DNA of 64,000 bases. It comes from CAYNJG01 sp965216885 (GTDB lineage: Bacteria; Planctomycetota; Planctomycetia; Pirellulales; Pirellulaceae). The notes below the pieces were generated by a model, which saw nothing but the letters and a program-made list of their open reading frames with translations, searched no databases and was not told the DNA's origin. The stretch is taken from positions 1,116,001 to 1,180,000 of the forward strand of contig OZ244208.1 in the NCBI GenBank assembly GCA_965216885.1, given 5' to 3'. The translations under genes and the position numbers were made by a program. Below, piece by piece: positions 52,344 through 60,405 of the stretch. The first letter of the stretch is position 1. Each line of letters starts with the position of its first letter.

Positions 52344-52969
52344 GGCGTTGCCTCCATGTCGGGCAAATCGACTTCTGGAATCAGGTCGGGATCAATGGAG
52401 TGTTCCACCGCCTCGCGTAGGCGCTTGATGCAGCGACTGCGGGCGACGTAAATTCTCCCACGTGAGACGCCCATTTCACGAGCGACTTCCGGGACGGATG
52501 CACCTTCAACGTGCGTCTTCCAGAAGGCAGCCCACGTCTGCGGTTCGACATCGTTGCGGACTTTCTGGCTGGCCCAGGCGAACACCTGTTTCTTCCATTG
52601 CAGATCAAATTCAACGCTCAGCTCCGGACTGGCCAGTTCCGCGAGTCGAAGTTGTTCTCGCGTGTCGCCCGTACCGCGCGGGTCGTTGCGGCGCTGCTCG
52701 ATGTATCGCAACATGACGTTCCGGGCAACGCGATACAGCCATCCGCGAAAGGAACCGCCCGGCCGCGGTTCCCACGATTCAACGACGTGCGTCAGTCGCA
52801 GCATGACCTCCTGCTTGGCTTCCATCGCATCGGCGTGTTGCAGTCCCAGCTTGCACGCAAGTCGATAGATTAGCGGTTCGTAGATCTGCGCAAAATCATT
52901 CCACGCCTGAACATCTCCCAGATCCTTCAGCCGCAGAATGAGACTCGGTTGTGTCTCGGGTGAATTCAA
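52340..52969 (-). CDS. ECF sigma factor (kinase-associated type)
   Basis: The 209-residue protein has sigma region 2 (FAQIYEPLIYRLACKLGLQ, ADAMEAKQEV, SFRGWLYRVARNVMLRYI) and region 4 (WAAFWKTHVEGASVPEVARE, GVSRGRIYVARSRCIKRLRE). Planctomycete ECF groups with a Ser/Thr kinase partner have this layout. The start is TTG at 52969 with GGAGG 7 nt upstream. Its stop overlaps the kinase ATG by four bases, indicating translational coupling. Confidence 0.9.
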   Translation of the reverse strand: MNSPETQPSLILRLKDLGDVQAWNDFAQIYEPLIYRLACKLGLQHADAMEAKQEVMLRLTHVVESWEPRPGGSFRGWLYRVARNVMLRYIEQRRNDPRGTGDTREQLRLAELASPELSVEFDLQWKKQVFAWASQKVRNDVEPQTWAAFWKTHVEGASVPEVAREMGVSRGRIYVARSRCIKRLREAVEHSIDPDLIPEVDLPDMEATP

Positions 52970-52976
52970 GATTGTG

Positions 52977-52981
52977 CCTCC
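52977..52981 (-). promoter_or_regulatory. Shine-Dalgarno fixing the TTG start of the ECF sigma gene
   Basis: GGAGG on the minus strand lies 7 nt before TTG 52969. It explains why the best start is not an ATG. Confidence 0.7.
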
Positions 52982-53100
52982 ACCCGTAAGAATACGGACC
53001 TGGCATCAATCTTTCACGCAAATCCTGAATTCGCGAGAATCGCGGTGAAAAATGGAGAAATCGCTGGCGTTATGGCAGGAGACCAACGGAGAAACCCAAT

Positions 53101-53862
53101 CTAGACGGGTGTCAGTTCCGAAATCAAAAGCTCGTCCAGCGATTCGAGTCCGTTCGGCGACTCGTCGGGCACGATGCGCACGACATTCGGCGAATCCTGG
53201 CAGTGGAACGTTGTGCCACGTTCGGTCGCGAGACTTCCTGTCGAACGTATCCACGCGAACCCAAGAATCCTCAGTGCATACAGTCGGCCTACTTTGCGTC
53301 GACAGGCTTTGCCGTGCGCATGCACTGCGGCATGATGGCAGGGACTGACGGCGGCATACACCGGTTGCGTGCCCTGCTCGGCCGACGTACGCAGCGAGTA
53401 TTCCAGCAATTCGTTGTACGTTCCGTTGCCGCGATGCTGTTTCTGGATCATCGCGGCAAACAGCCAGCCGGCATTCTCCGGGAGATGAAATGCAAAGCCG
53501 AAGGCCGACTCCAGGTTTCGATCCGCTCCGATCCAGAGTCCACCAACCAACTGGTTCGTGGAGTTATCTTTCACTCCGAAGCCCCACGGCCGATCTTGGG
53601 AGACATCGATCGTGCCAACGAGCGTGAGCTCACGCAGTTGTTCGCGCGACTGGCGATCGGTGACGCTACAGAGTGTACTTTGGCCAACGTTGCGAAGCCC
53701 CGGCGTACCGGTACGCGAGTCGTTGGCTTCCATCGTCTTCCAATCCAGTTCCAACACGTCCATGACGGTGAAGCGGAACAACCATGCCGGGATGAACCGG
53801 TAGACCGTCATCGCCACGGTGTACAGGACGCCACGTCGGAGAAGTTTGGAAATGAATTTCAT
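53101..53862 (-). CDS. GNAT-like acetyltransferase
   Basis: The 253-residue protein has a GNAT-like core: WGFGVKDNSTNQLVGGLWIG, then AGWLFAAMIQKQHRGNGTYN with the Q/R-x-x-G-x-G/A-type acetyl-CoA motif, and EYSLRTSAEQGTQPVYAAVS. The N-terminus (YTVAMTVYRFIPAWLF) is hydrophobic and may be membrane-associated. ATG 53862 is chosen over TTG 53901, which overlaps the upstream gene. It is the last gene of a three-gene minus-strand run. Confidence 0.7.
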   Translation of the reverse strand: MKFISKLLRRGVLYTVAMTVYRFIPAWLFRFTVMDVLELDWKTMEANDSRTGTPGLRNVGQSTLCSVTDRQSREQLRELTLVGTIDVSQDRPWGFGVKDNSTNQLVGGLWIGADRNLESAFGFAFHLPENAGWLFAAMIQKQHRGNGTYNELLEYSLRTSAEQGTQPVYAAVSPCHHAAVHAHGKACRRKVGRLYALRILGFAWIRSTGSLATERGTTFHCQDSPNVVRIVPDESPNGLESLDELLISELTPV

Positions 53863-53897
53863 TTTTTCGATCGCGGTTTTGTGAGAAAGCCGCGTTT

Positions 53898-55079
53898 TCA
53901 AGTCGTCTGGTTCTGGTTTTCCATGGCAAGCTGGCGATTGCCCTGATTGGTCTCGGTGATCGGTGCGCCAGTTTCACTGAGGCTCTTCAGGCTGCGCACG
54001 GCGCGTTGCGCCTGCGACTTCAGACTCACGTAGCGACAATAGCTGTAACCGGGCTCGAGACGCGTAATCCAGAACCGCTTGTAGTCGAGGCATGTTGGAC
54101 CAAGATCGAGTACCCGATCGCCCCGTTCGAAGCTGTCGCGAATCATGCGCGACCATAGAGCGTTGCCAGGCGCCAGCTTCGAGAATTCCGGGTCAAAGCC
54201 GATTCGAATCTGATCCACGTAACCGTTGAAGTGATATCCGTACATGAACGCAATCGGACGGTCATCGAGATACAACAAGCTGGAGTCAAGCGCTCCGCTT
54301 CGGGCGGCTGCGCGGTGGACGTCTCGCAGGAAAGCGTTCACATCCGCGTGATGCAATGTGTTGCCGTTGACGAGGTCCTTCTGCCAGCTCAGTTTGGAAA
54401 TTGCCTCGCACTTGTCGAAGACTTCCATGTAGTCCTCTTCGTTTGAATTGTCTGACGGGTTGGGGCGACACCGTTCCCAGTGAATTTCGCCCAACTCATT
54501 CAGTCGCCGCTCGCATCGCTCAATGTTGCGCCGTCGGTTCTTCTGCTTCGCTCGGGATTTCCAGTATGCCTCCCAATCGTCGGTCAGGTCCAACATTCCA
54601 ACGCGAGTGTCCTCTTCGCTCTTTTGGCCCAGCATTTCGATTGTCGTGACGGCTTCGTCCATTTCGACATGGCGACTCTGACTGCCCGGATCGGCCATGG
54701 GAGTCAGTTCCATGAAGTCGAATTTCCTGCCCGATTTGACCAGGTAGTCCGTGCCCCGTTGCAGCGTTTCCTGAGGATTCGCGGATATGGGACCGTAGAA
54801 GCTGCCCCAACCATCAAACGGAAAACGGGCGACCATCATTTCGCCGACTTTCGTTTGCATGGGAGCAATCATAAACGGAACCAGCCCCGTCAGTTGGTCA
54901 CCCTCACGGATGCCAACTACAACGTGATCTTCGTTGGGCTTCGCGTGTTGCCATCGGATACGCAGCCAGTCGCATGACTGGAAGAACGATGCTCTGGGCG
55001 TCGCAGCAAGCAAGTCCTGCCACTCGGGCGCCAGGCGGTCCAGTTCTTCCAGACTGTTGATTTCAAAACATTCGTGCAT
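53898..55079 (-). CDS. FemAB/Acetyltransf_6-like acyltransferase
   Basis: The 393-residue protein has the double-GNAT features of Acetyltransf_6/BioF2-like proteins: FFQSCDWLRIRWQ near the start, GQKSEEDTRVGMLDL, KNRRRNIERCERRLNE (basic helix), and YLDDRPIAFMYGYHFNG, RIGFDPEFSKLAPGNALW, LDLGPTCLDYKRFW. Such proteins add amino-acid or acyl groups to cell-surface or small-molecule acceptors. A second family member is encoded at 56528 on the opposite strand. Confidence 0.85.
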   Translation of the reverse strand: MHECFEINSLEELDRLAPEWQDLLAATPRASFFQSCDWLRIRWQHAKPNEDHVVVGIREGDQLTGLVPFMIAPMQTKVGEMMVARFPFDGWGSFYGPISANPQETLQRGTDYLVKSGRKFDFMELTPMADPGSQSRHVEMDEAVTTIEMLGQKSEEDTRVGMLDLTDDWEAYWKSRAKQKNRRRNIERCERRLNELGEIHWERCRPNPSDNSNEEDYMEVFDKCEAISKLSWQKDLVNGNTLHHADVNAFLRDVHRAAARSGALDSSLLYLDDRPIAFMYGYHFNGYVDQIRIGFDPEFSKLAPGNALWSRMIRDSFERGDRVLDLGPTCLDYKRFWITRLEPGYSYCRYVSLKSQAQRAVRSLKSLSETGAPITETNQGNRQLAMENQNQTT

Positions 55080-55143
55080 GGGGAAGCCCCGTATGGGTTT
55101 GTTGCAACTCTGTTTGGGTTGACGGCGTAGTCGATGAATGGGA

Positions 55144-56037
55144 CTACGTGTGCGCCATGACTGAATCGTTCACTGCAGGATTGGTGAGTTCACTTGCGGA
55201 TGCGGTTTGGTCCGCCACTCGGGAGTTGGGCTTTGGCGTTGGTTGGGCGATCGTCCAGCCAAACCAGGAGGAGCCTTGCTCGGCGATGTCAAAGCCCGCT
55301 TCTTTCAACTCGTCTTCCACCTCCCATGCCACAAAATGGCGATGGCACAGTGACGAGTCAGGGTCCATGTGATCTCCCACTTCAACCGATTCACCAGTTC
55401 GACCGATCAGGCGGCGGAGCAGGTTGGCAATCGCAGCATGAATCTGGAACGTCGCGCCCTGTTCGAATGTGTAGTACGACAGGATCAGGCGGGCATCCGA
55501 ATTCAGTTGACTGCGAATCGACGACAGGAATCGGATTCGTTGTGAGCGCGTGCGGATGTGTGAATAGAAGTGCCTCGCGATAAAGGCCGCATCGAGCTTC
55601 AGGCCAAGCTCCGGAATCTCGTATCGCTTCGCCGGATGCAAGGGAATATCGAGCTCATGCTGATCCAGCCAGTCGCGAGATACCCCACAGAGACGAGCTC
55701 CGTATTCGACACCAATGGTTTGGTATCCCAATCCATGAAGTCCCACGAGTTCTCTCAAACCACCGGCGGCCGCAACAAGGATTGTGCCACCGGTTGGTAT
55801 GTGTTCCTTGCTTGCTTCGCGCTCCCATTGTTCCAGGTGATGGTCGGCGGACAGTTTGATGACGTCTTCTGTTTCGTCAAACGGGTAAGTATCAAACTGC
55901 CGAAAGGTTTGATCGGGCGTGAGTCCCATCGCAACGGAGGACTCCAACATTTCCCAAACAAGACAGACCTTGTTACGAAGAGCCTGAGCGAGTCGCAAAA
56001 TGCGTACGGACGTTGGGCGAATGTTGATTTCAGTCAC
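55144..56037 (-). CDS. SAM-dependent methyltransferase-like protein
   Basis: The 297-residue protein has a class I methyltransferase-like core: GGTILVAAAGGLRELVGLHG (motif I), TIGVEYGARLCGVSRD and a late RLILSYYTF strand. The usual acidic residue pattern after motif I is loosely kept. The substrate is unknown; position in the acyltransferase cluster suggests modification of a surface lipid or glycan. The start is GTG at 56037 with only a weak GAG upstream. Confidence 0.65.
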   Translation of the reverse strand: MTEINIRPTSVRILRLAQALRNKVCLVWEMLESSVAMGLTPDQTFRQFDTYPFDETEDVIKLSADHHLEQWEREASKEHIPTGGTILVAAAGGLRELVGLHGLGYQTIGVEYGARLCGVSRDWLDQHELDIPLHPAKRYEIPELGLKLDAAFIARHFYSHIRTRSQRIRFLSSIRSQLNSDARLILSYYTFEQGATFQIHAAIANLLRRLIGRTGESVEVGDHMDPDSSLCHRHFVAWEVEDELKEAGFDIAEQGSSWFGWTIAQPTPKPNSRVADQTASASELTNPAVNDSVMAHT

Positions 56038-56527
56038 GATTGCGTCTCACTGCTGCCAGAGTGATGGGACTGGAAACACGTCATGTCGATTAGGACGGCT
56101 CCCAGTGCTCAAGTATTTTCCCTGATTTTCTGAAATCTACGTTCTCGTTGCCGAGGGGATGACAGAATTTATCTAGATCAGAGAGATTCGTACTGACGTG
56201 GCTGGAGGGAATCCCGCAGCCGCATTTAATCGATTCGCGGCGCGAACGCCTGATGTGGAATTACCTGACAGCGAAAAAGCTATTCTGCTTGAGAAAAGAC
56301 AAAATCCCGAACGGCTGAGCGGCATGTTGCGAATCTTCCGCGACAACAGGTTGGGTTCGTTGACTTAACGAAACGATCGCCCCGCAAGAAAACGCGGTTT
56401 GCCGCCGGCATCCGAATTGCTGACGTACTGAGATTGAAGAGCACGCCAGATTTACGGCGGGCAACAAAACAGAATTTCAAGTCTCTGTTATTCAACGGGG
56501 ACAAACTTTGAAAGTCGGGTTTACGAT
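56038..56527. other. Divergent spacer, no gene recognised
   Basis: This 490-bp region separates the minus-strand run (GNAT, FemAB-like, methyltransferase) from the plus-strand run (FemAB-like, FAD enzyme, FkbM), so it should hold both promoters. I see no convincing promoter, RNA or protein gene; two minus-strand frames around 56261-56504 lack recognisable features. Confidence 0.4.
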
Positions 56528-57700
56528 ATGAAAGCCGTTGTGCCTTTTGACGCTACCTTTCCCAGCGAGTTGGCCCCTGAGATACACCCCGGTGACGGCA
56601 GGATTGTTGTCGTTGACCAGATCTCGCAATTCAGCGAGTTGACGATGCAGTGGAGTCGGCTCGCGGACGACCTGCCGTTCTGTGATCCTGCGTGGATGCT
56701 CACCTGGTGGGACAACTATGGCCAAAGCGGAGAACGTGAGCTTCTTGTGCTCTGCGTCTATGAGGGCGAGCACCTGGTCGGATTGGCTCCCTGGTTTCGC
56801 GAACAAGAGGGTGTCGGCGGTTGCATCATTCGGTTTCTCGGTGCGGGCGACGTCTGTTCGGATTACCTGAACATTCTTGCGGAGCCCGGGAAGGAACAGC
56901 TTGTCGCCACACAACTGGCTGACTGGCTGGCGAAGGACGAAGCCGCAATCGCCTGGGAGCAATTGCAGATTGAGTGCATCCCGGCCGATTCCAGTTCCAC
57001 GATCAATTTGCTTCTCGCAGGGCTGGAAAACCACGAACTGGTCGTAAGTCGCACAGAAAGTGATTCGTGCTGGCGCATCGCATTGCCGGATGAAATGTCC
57101 GAGTACGTTGCCAAGCTCTCGAAGAACCAGCGTTACCAGATGCGACGCGCACATCGTGATCAGCTTGCGACCGGAAACGTGACTTATGAATTGGCGACGA
57201 CGCCCGAGCAAATCGAACTACAGTGGCCGGTGTTTGTGGAGCTGCATCAGCGCCGCCGGGAAGCACTTGGCGAGCCCGGTTGCTTCGCCGATGCAGTGTT
57301 TGCGAAGTTTCTTCACGATGCAACCGTGAAGCTTGCGGAATCGGGCAAGGCAGCAATCTTTATCCTCAGCGAAAATGGCCAGCCCGTCGCCGCCGAACAC
57401 CAGCTCCTCGGGTCGCAGACGGCCTTTGCCTACCAGTCAGGACTCGATCCGGAACGCATGGAGCTTTGCCCTGGCAAACTGGCCAACTATGTGACGATTG
57501 AAGCCTCCATCGAGGCGAAGAGAACGCAGTTTGACTTTCTCCGCGGTGACGAACCCTACAAGGCGCTGTTCCGGGCAGAACCCGTTGAATGTCACGACAT
57601 CCGCGTGATCGCCAATAGCGTGTCGGCAAAGCTGAAGCATCAGATGTGGGCGACGTCGCAACAGTTGAAGACATTGGTCAAGAAGGCCATCAAGGAATAG
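56528..57700 (+). CDS. FemAB/Acetyltransf_6-like acyltransferase (second copy)
   Basis: The 390-residue protein shows FCDPAWMLTWWDNYGQSGE, LVLCVYEGEHLVGLAPWF, a basic helix NQRYQMRRAHRDQL and a later ILSENGQPVAAEHQLLG, YQSGLDPERMELCPGKLANY and FDFLRGDEPYKALF, the hallmark of the family. It resembles the gene at 53898 but is clearly a different paralogue. It starts the plus-strand half of the cluster. Confidence 0.88.
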   Translation: MKAVVPFDATFPSELAPEIHPGDGRIVVVDQISQFSELTMQWSRLADDLPFCDPAWMLTWWDNYGQSGERELLVLCVYEGEHLVGLAPWFREQEGVGGCIIRFLGAGDVCSDYLNILAEPGKEQLVATQLADWLAKDEAAIAWEQLQIECIPADSSSTINLLLAGLENHELVVSRTESDSCWRIALPDEMSEYVAKLSKNQRYQMRRAHRDQLATGNVTYELATTPEQIELQWPVFVELHQRRREALGEPGCFADAVFAKFLHDATVKLAESGKAAIFILSENGQPVAAEHQLLGSQTAFAYQSGLDPERMELCPGKLANYVTIEASIEAKRTQFDFLRGDEPYKALFRAEPVECHDIRVIANSVSAKLKHQMWATSQQLKTLVKKAIKE

Positions 57701-57719
57701 TAGTTATACGATGTGATTG

Positions 57720-57735
57720 TTTGTTTGTTTGTTTG
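57720..57735. repeat. TTTG tetranucleotide repeat upstream of FAD enzyme gene
   Basis: Four TTTG units flanked by ATTG on each side lie in the 72-bp spacer, about 38 bp before the ATG at 57773. Such repeats can change transcription or translation by copy-number slippage, although four copies is short. Confidence 0.7.
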
Positions 57736-57772
57736 ATTGACTTGAGTTTGCAGCATTGAGGGAGCTTCACCG

Positions 57773-59032
57773 ATGACCAACAAGGAAAAGATCTTTGACG
57801 TGGCGATCGTTGGCGGCGGTATCGCAGGTGCCGTCGCCGCATGGACCCTACGTAACATGGGCCGGTCTGTTGTGGTTGTCGACGATCACGCCAAGGCATC
57901 GCCGATCTTCAAGGCGGAACGGATCTCCCAGGAGACAGCTCAGACGCTTCGGCAGCTCGGGCTGTTCGATCGTCTTGAACGCATCTCCCGGCCGCTGCGT
58001 TCGACAGCCACCATCAAAGATGGCGCGATCGAGGAGGTAGTTGCGAATACCGACTATTCTGCGCCGTTGTGGAAGCTGGTCGCCGAACTTCGCGAGGGCA
58101 TGGAGGATGTGGGCATCGAGCTTGTTGTCGATCGCGCAGAGGCAGCTTCTACGTCGGAAGAAATCCAGACGCTGCAACTCCACTCGGGACGTGAGATCCA
58201 GTGTCGGCTGATGGTCGTGGCGACCGGGAACGCCGTCAATCTGCTAAAAAGCCTGGGTGTTGAACGAGAGATTATCAGCAAGAATCACTCAACGACTTTC
58301 GGGTTTGATATCGAACCGGGCGAAAACTTCAAACTTCCGACCGACTCGGTTTCCATCCGCATCTACAAGGATGGTGCTGACTACATGAACGTGTTCTCGA
58401 CACCGGACGGCCGAGTCCGTGGAAATCTCTTTACCTACTGGCCGACTGGCGGCGAGCGGGTACGAAACTTCATCAAGAACGATACGAACCAGCAACTTGC
58501 GGAACTCGCACCGCGCATGAAAGAAGTCACCGGCGACTGGCGTGTTGTCGGCAAGGTGCAGTGCGGTTCGATGAGTGTGCAGAAATCGACCGGCTTCCAG
58601 CGCCCCGGATACGTGCTGATTGGTGACGCTTACGGTCGAATTTGTCCATGCCTTGGACGTGGCATCAACAAGGCGCTCGGCGACGTCCTGTCGTTGCGAA
58701 AGCACGTCAACGGCTGGTTCGATACGAATGCTCCCATGACATGGGAAACGCTGTCGAGCTACTACGACGATCCGGCGCGGCGTGAGTTGGAAGACCACCT
58801 CTTCAAGTACTCGCTGTTTATTCGAAATCGCCTCATCGGTAAGAGCCCAATCTGGTTTTTGCGTCGGTGGTACTACGATCGAATTCCGCTCGCCGCCCGG
58901 GAGATGGTGCGATCCCTCGTGCAGAAGCGTGCACCTCGCAAAGCGCCTGCCGCACCGGCCGTACCGGTCGCACAACCGATTGCAACGGGTTTCGGCGCAT
59001 GTTCCACATCGCAAGCTATTCTTGTGAAGTAG
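57773..59032 (+). CDS. FAD-dependent oxidoreductase
   Basis: The 419-residue protein begins with a dinucleotide-binding motif VAIVGGGIAGAVAAWTL (residues 10-26), then VVVVDDHAK, a Val/Ala-rich second strand (RLMVVATGNAV) and the late FAD signature PGYVLIGDAYGRICPCLGRGI (GD box) at about 285-300. It resembles geranylgeranyl-reductase/halogenase-type flavin monooxygenases. A GGGAG Shine-Dalgarno lies 8 nt before the ATG. The FkbM gene follows after 59 bp. Confidence 0.88.
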   Translation: MTNKEKIFDVAIVGGGIAGAVAAWTLRNMGRSVVVVDDHAKASPIFKAERISQETAQTLRQLGLFDRLERISRPLRSTATIKDGAIEEVVANTDYSAPLWKLVAELREGMEDVGIELVVDRAEAASTSEEIQTLQLHSGREIQCRLMVVATGNAVNLLKSLGVEREIISKNHSTTFGFDIEPGENFKLPTDSVSIRIYKDGADYMNVFSTPDGRVRGNLFTYWPTGGERVRNFIKNDTNQQLAELAPRMKEVTGDWRVVGKVQCGSMSVQKSTGFQRPGYVLIGDAYGRICPCLGRGINKALGDVLSLRKHVNGWFDTNAPMTWETLSSYYDDPARRELEDHLFKYSLFIRNRLIGKSPIWFLRRWYYDRIPLAAREMVRSLVQKRAPRKAPAAPAVPVAQPIATGFGACSTSQAILVK

Positions 59033-59080
59033 GCGGCGTAATAGTCTGACATATTTACCCTCATTCTCACTGTATTGTTC

Positions 59081-59084
59081 GGAG
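59081..59084 (+). promoter_or_regulatory. Shine-Dalgarno fixing the TTG start of the FkbM gene
   Basis: GGAG lies 7 nt before TTG 59092. No ATG alternative exists near the expected N-terminus. Confidence 0.6.
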
Positions 59085-59091
59085 CAGAACC

Positions 59092-59907
59092 TTGATATCA
59101 GCCCTACTTCCCAAGCTCCTGCACCACTATCCTCTGGATCGCGGGCACCTGAAGATTTACAACCTGATCTCGGATGGAACCAAGGAAGGGTTTGATGATC
59201 TTCCGCAGCCCGTCCGAATGAAGTCGGGCATCGAGCTGTTCGTGCGATCCGACGATCATCTCTCGCGTTGGTATCGATGCTTCGGCACCTACGAACCGCA
59301 GACGTCGAAGTTACTTCGTCAGCACGTTAAGGCCGACGAAGTGTTTGTCGACGTGGGTGCAAACCTTGGACTTCATAGCCTTGAAGTGGCCAGGGAAGTA
59401 GGCTGTCACGTTGCCTCTTTCGAGCCCCACCCGGAAACTGGCGATTGCCTGACCAAGTCGATCGAACTCAACAAGCTGGAAGAGTTGGTACGAGTATTCC
59501 GCGTCGCCCTGTCCAACGAAGACGGCACGGCCACTCTGGTTCAGCCTCTGGATCACGCCGGCAAATCTGCACTGCAGGGACCAAACCCGAACTTCCGGGA
59601 AGGTGGCGAATTCGAAGTTCCCGTTGCCCAACTGGACAACTTCAAGGAATTCCACGACCACCTTGCCAACCTCAACAAGCGAGTTGGTCTCGTGAAGATG
59701 GACATTGAGGGTGCAGAAGAGTGGGCATTGCGTGGAATGGCCAATCTCCTGAAGGAGCATCGACCCAACATTATCATGGAACTTTACGACGGTAATCTCT
59801 ACGGATTCGTTTCGTCGAAAGCAGCCGTCATCGCGTTCCTCGAGAGCATTGGCTACGAGTTGTCACACGAATTCGAATGGAACGGATTGTTCATTCCGAA
59901 GAAGTAA
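59092..59907 (+). CDS. FkbM-family methyltransferase
   Basis: The 271-residue product has the FkbM pattern: FVDVGANLGLHSLEVARE (motif I, about 85-102), ASFEPHPETGDCL, LVKMDIEGAEEWALRGM and NIIMELYDGN. These enzymes O-methylate sugars or polyketides. TTG 59092 with GGAG 7 nt upstream is the start. It closes the plus-strand half of the acyltransferase/oxidoreductase cluster. Confidence 0.92.
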   Translation: MISALLPKLLHHYPLDRGHLKIYNLISDGTKEGFDDLPQPVRMKSGIELFVRSDDHLSRWYRCFGTYEPQTSKLLRQHVKADEVFVDVGANLGLHSLEVAREVGCHVASFEPHPETGDCLTKSIELNKLEELVRVFRVALSNEDGTATLVQPLDHAGKSALQGPNPNFREGGEFEVPVAQLDNFKEFHDHLANLNKRVGLVKMDIEGAEEWALRGMANLLKEHRPNIIMELYDGNLYGFVSSKAAVIAFLESIGYELSHEFEWNGLFIPKK

Positions 59908-59952
59908 TCAGGTAGTTCGCGTTGGCTCGGCAGGCCACCTTCCCGCGATCCC

Positions 59953-60032
59953 GGGAGGGTGAGGCTCCTGCCGAACCGCTTACGCGGCGCTGAGTACAGT
60001 ACGCTTTGGCTCGGCGGGAGCCTCGCCCTCCC
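59953..60032. repeat. Single 80-bp REP-like palindrome
   Basis: A full element (left arm GGGAGGGTGAGGCTCCTGCC family, GAGTAC in the loop, complementary right arm ending CTCGCCCTCCC) lies 45 bp downstream of the FkbM stop. A degenerate partial copy follows near 60096-60120. The rest of 59908-60405 is the upstream region of the YHYH gene, with no clear promoter. Confidence 0.9.
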
Positions 60033-60405
60033 AGAGTCGCCCTCCCAGAGGCAACGCCCACCTTCCCAGAGGCACCGCCCACCTTCCCGCGATCCCGGGA
60101 CAATTAGGCTCCTGCCGAACTCTCCCGAAACCCCGCCGTAGGGTGGCGTCAAAGCGTCGCGCAAAGTCGATTACTCATCCTTTTGCGGTGTCTCCGCAAA
60201 GAAAACGCTTTCAGCAGCGTTTCTCATCAAACGGCCCTGTCCACTCGGCCCCCGGTTCCACAGTAGGTGCATGCGCACTTCCTGTCGGAAAACCCAAATA
60301 TTTTCGGTGTACCCTGTCTTCCAACTATCATGAAAACCGTATCCAGTATTATGCGAATTATTGACGCGTACGAAGATGTTTTGGATGCCAGACGACAGGA
60401 AACCC

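Noticed and set aside
56261..56504. Two minus-strand frames in the divergent spacer
   Set aside because: They overlap each other, have Cys/Ser-rich random-like composition and no ribosome site.
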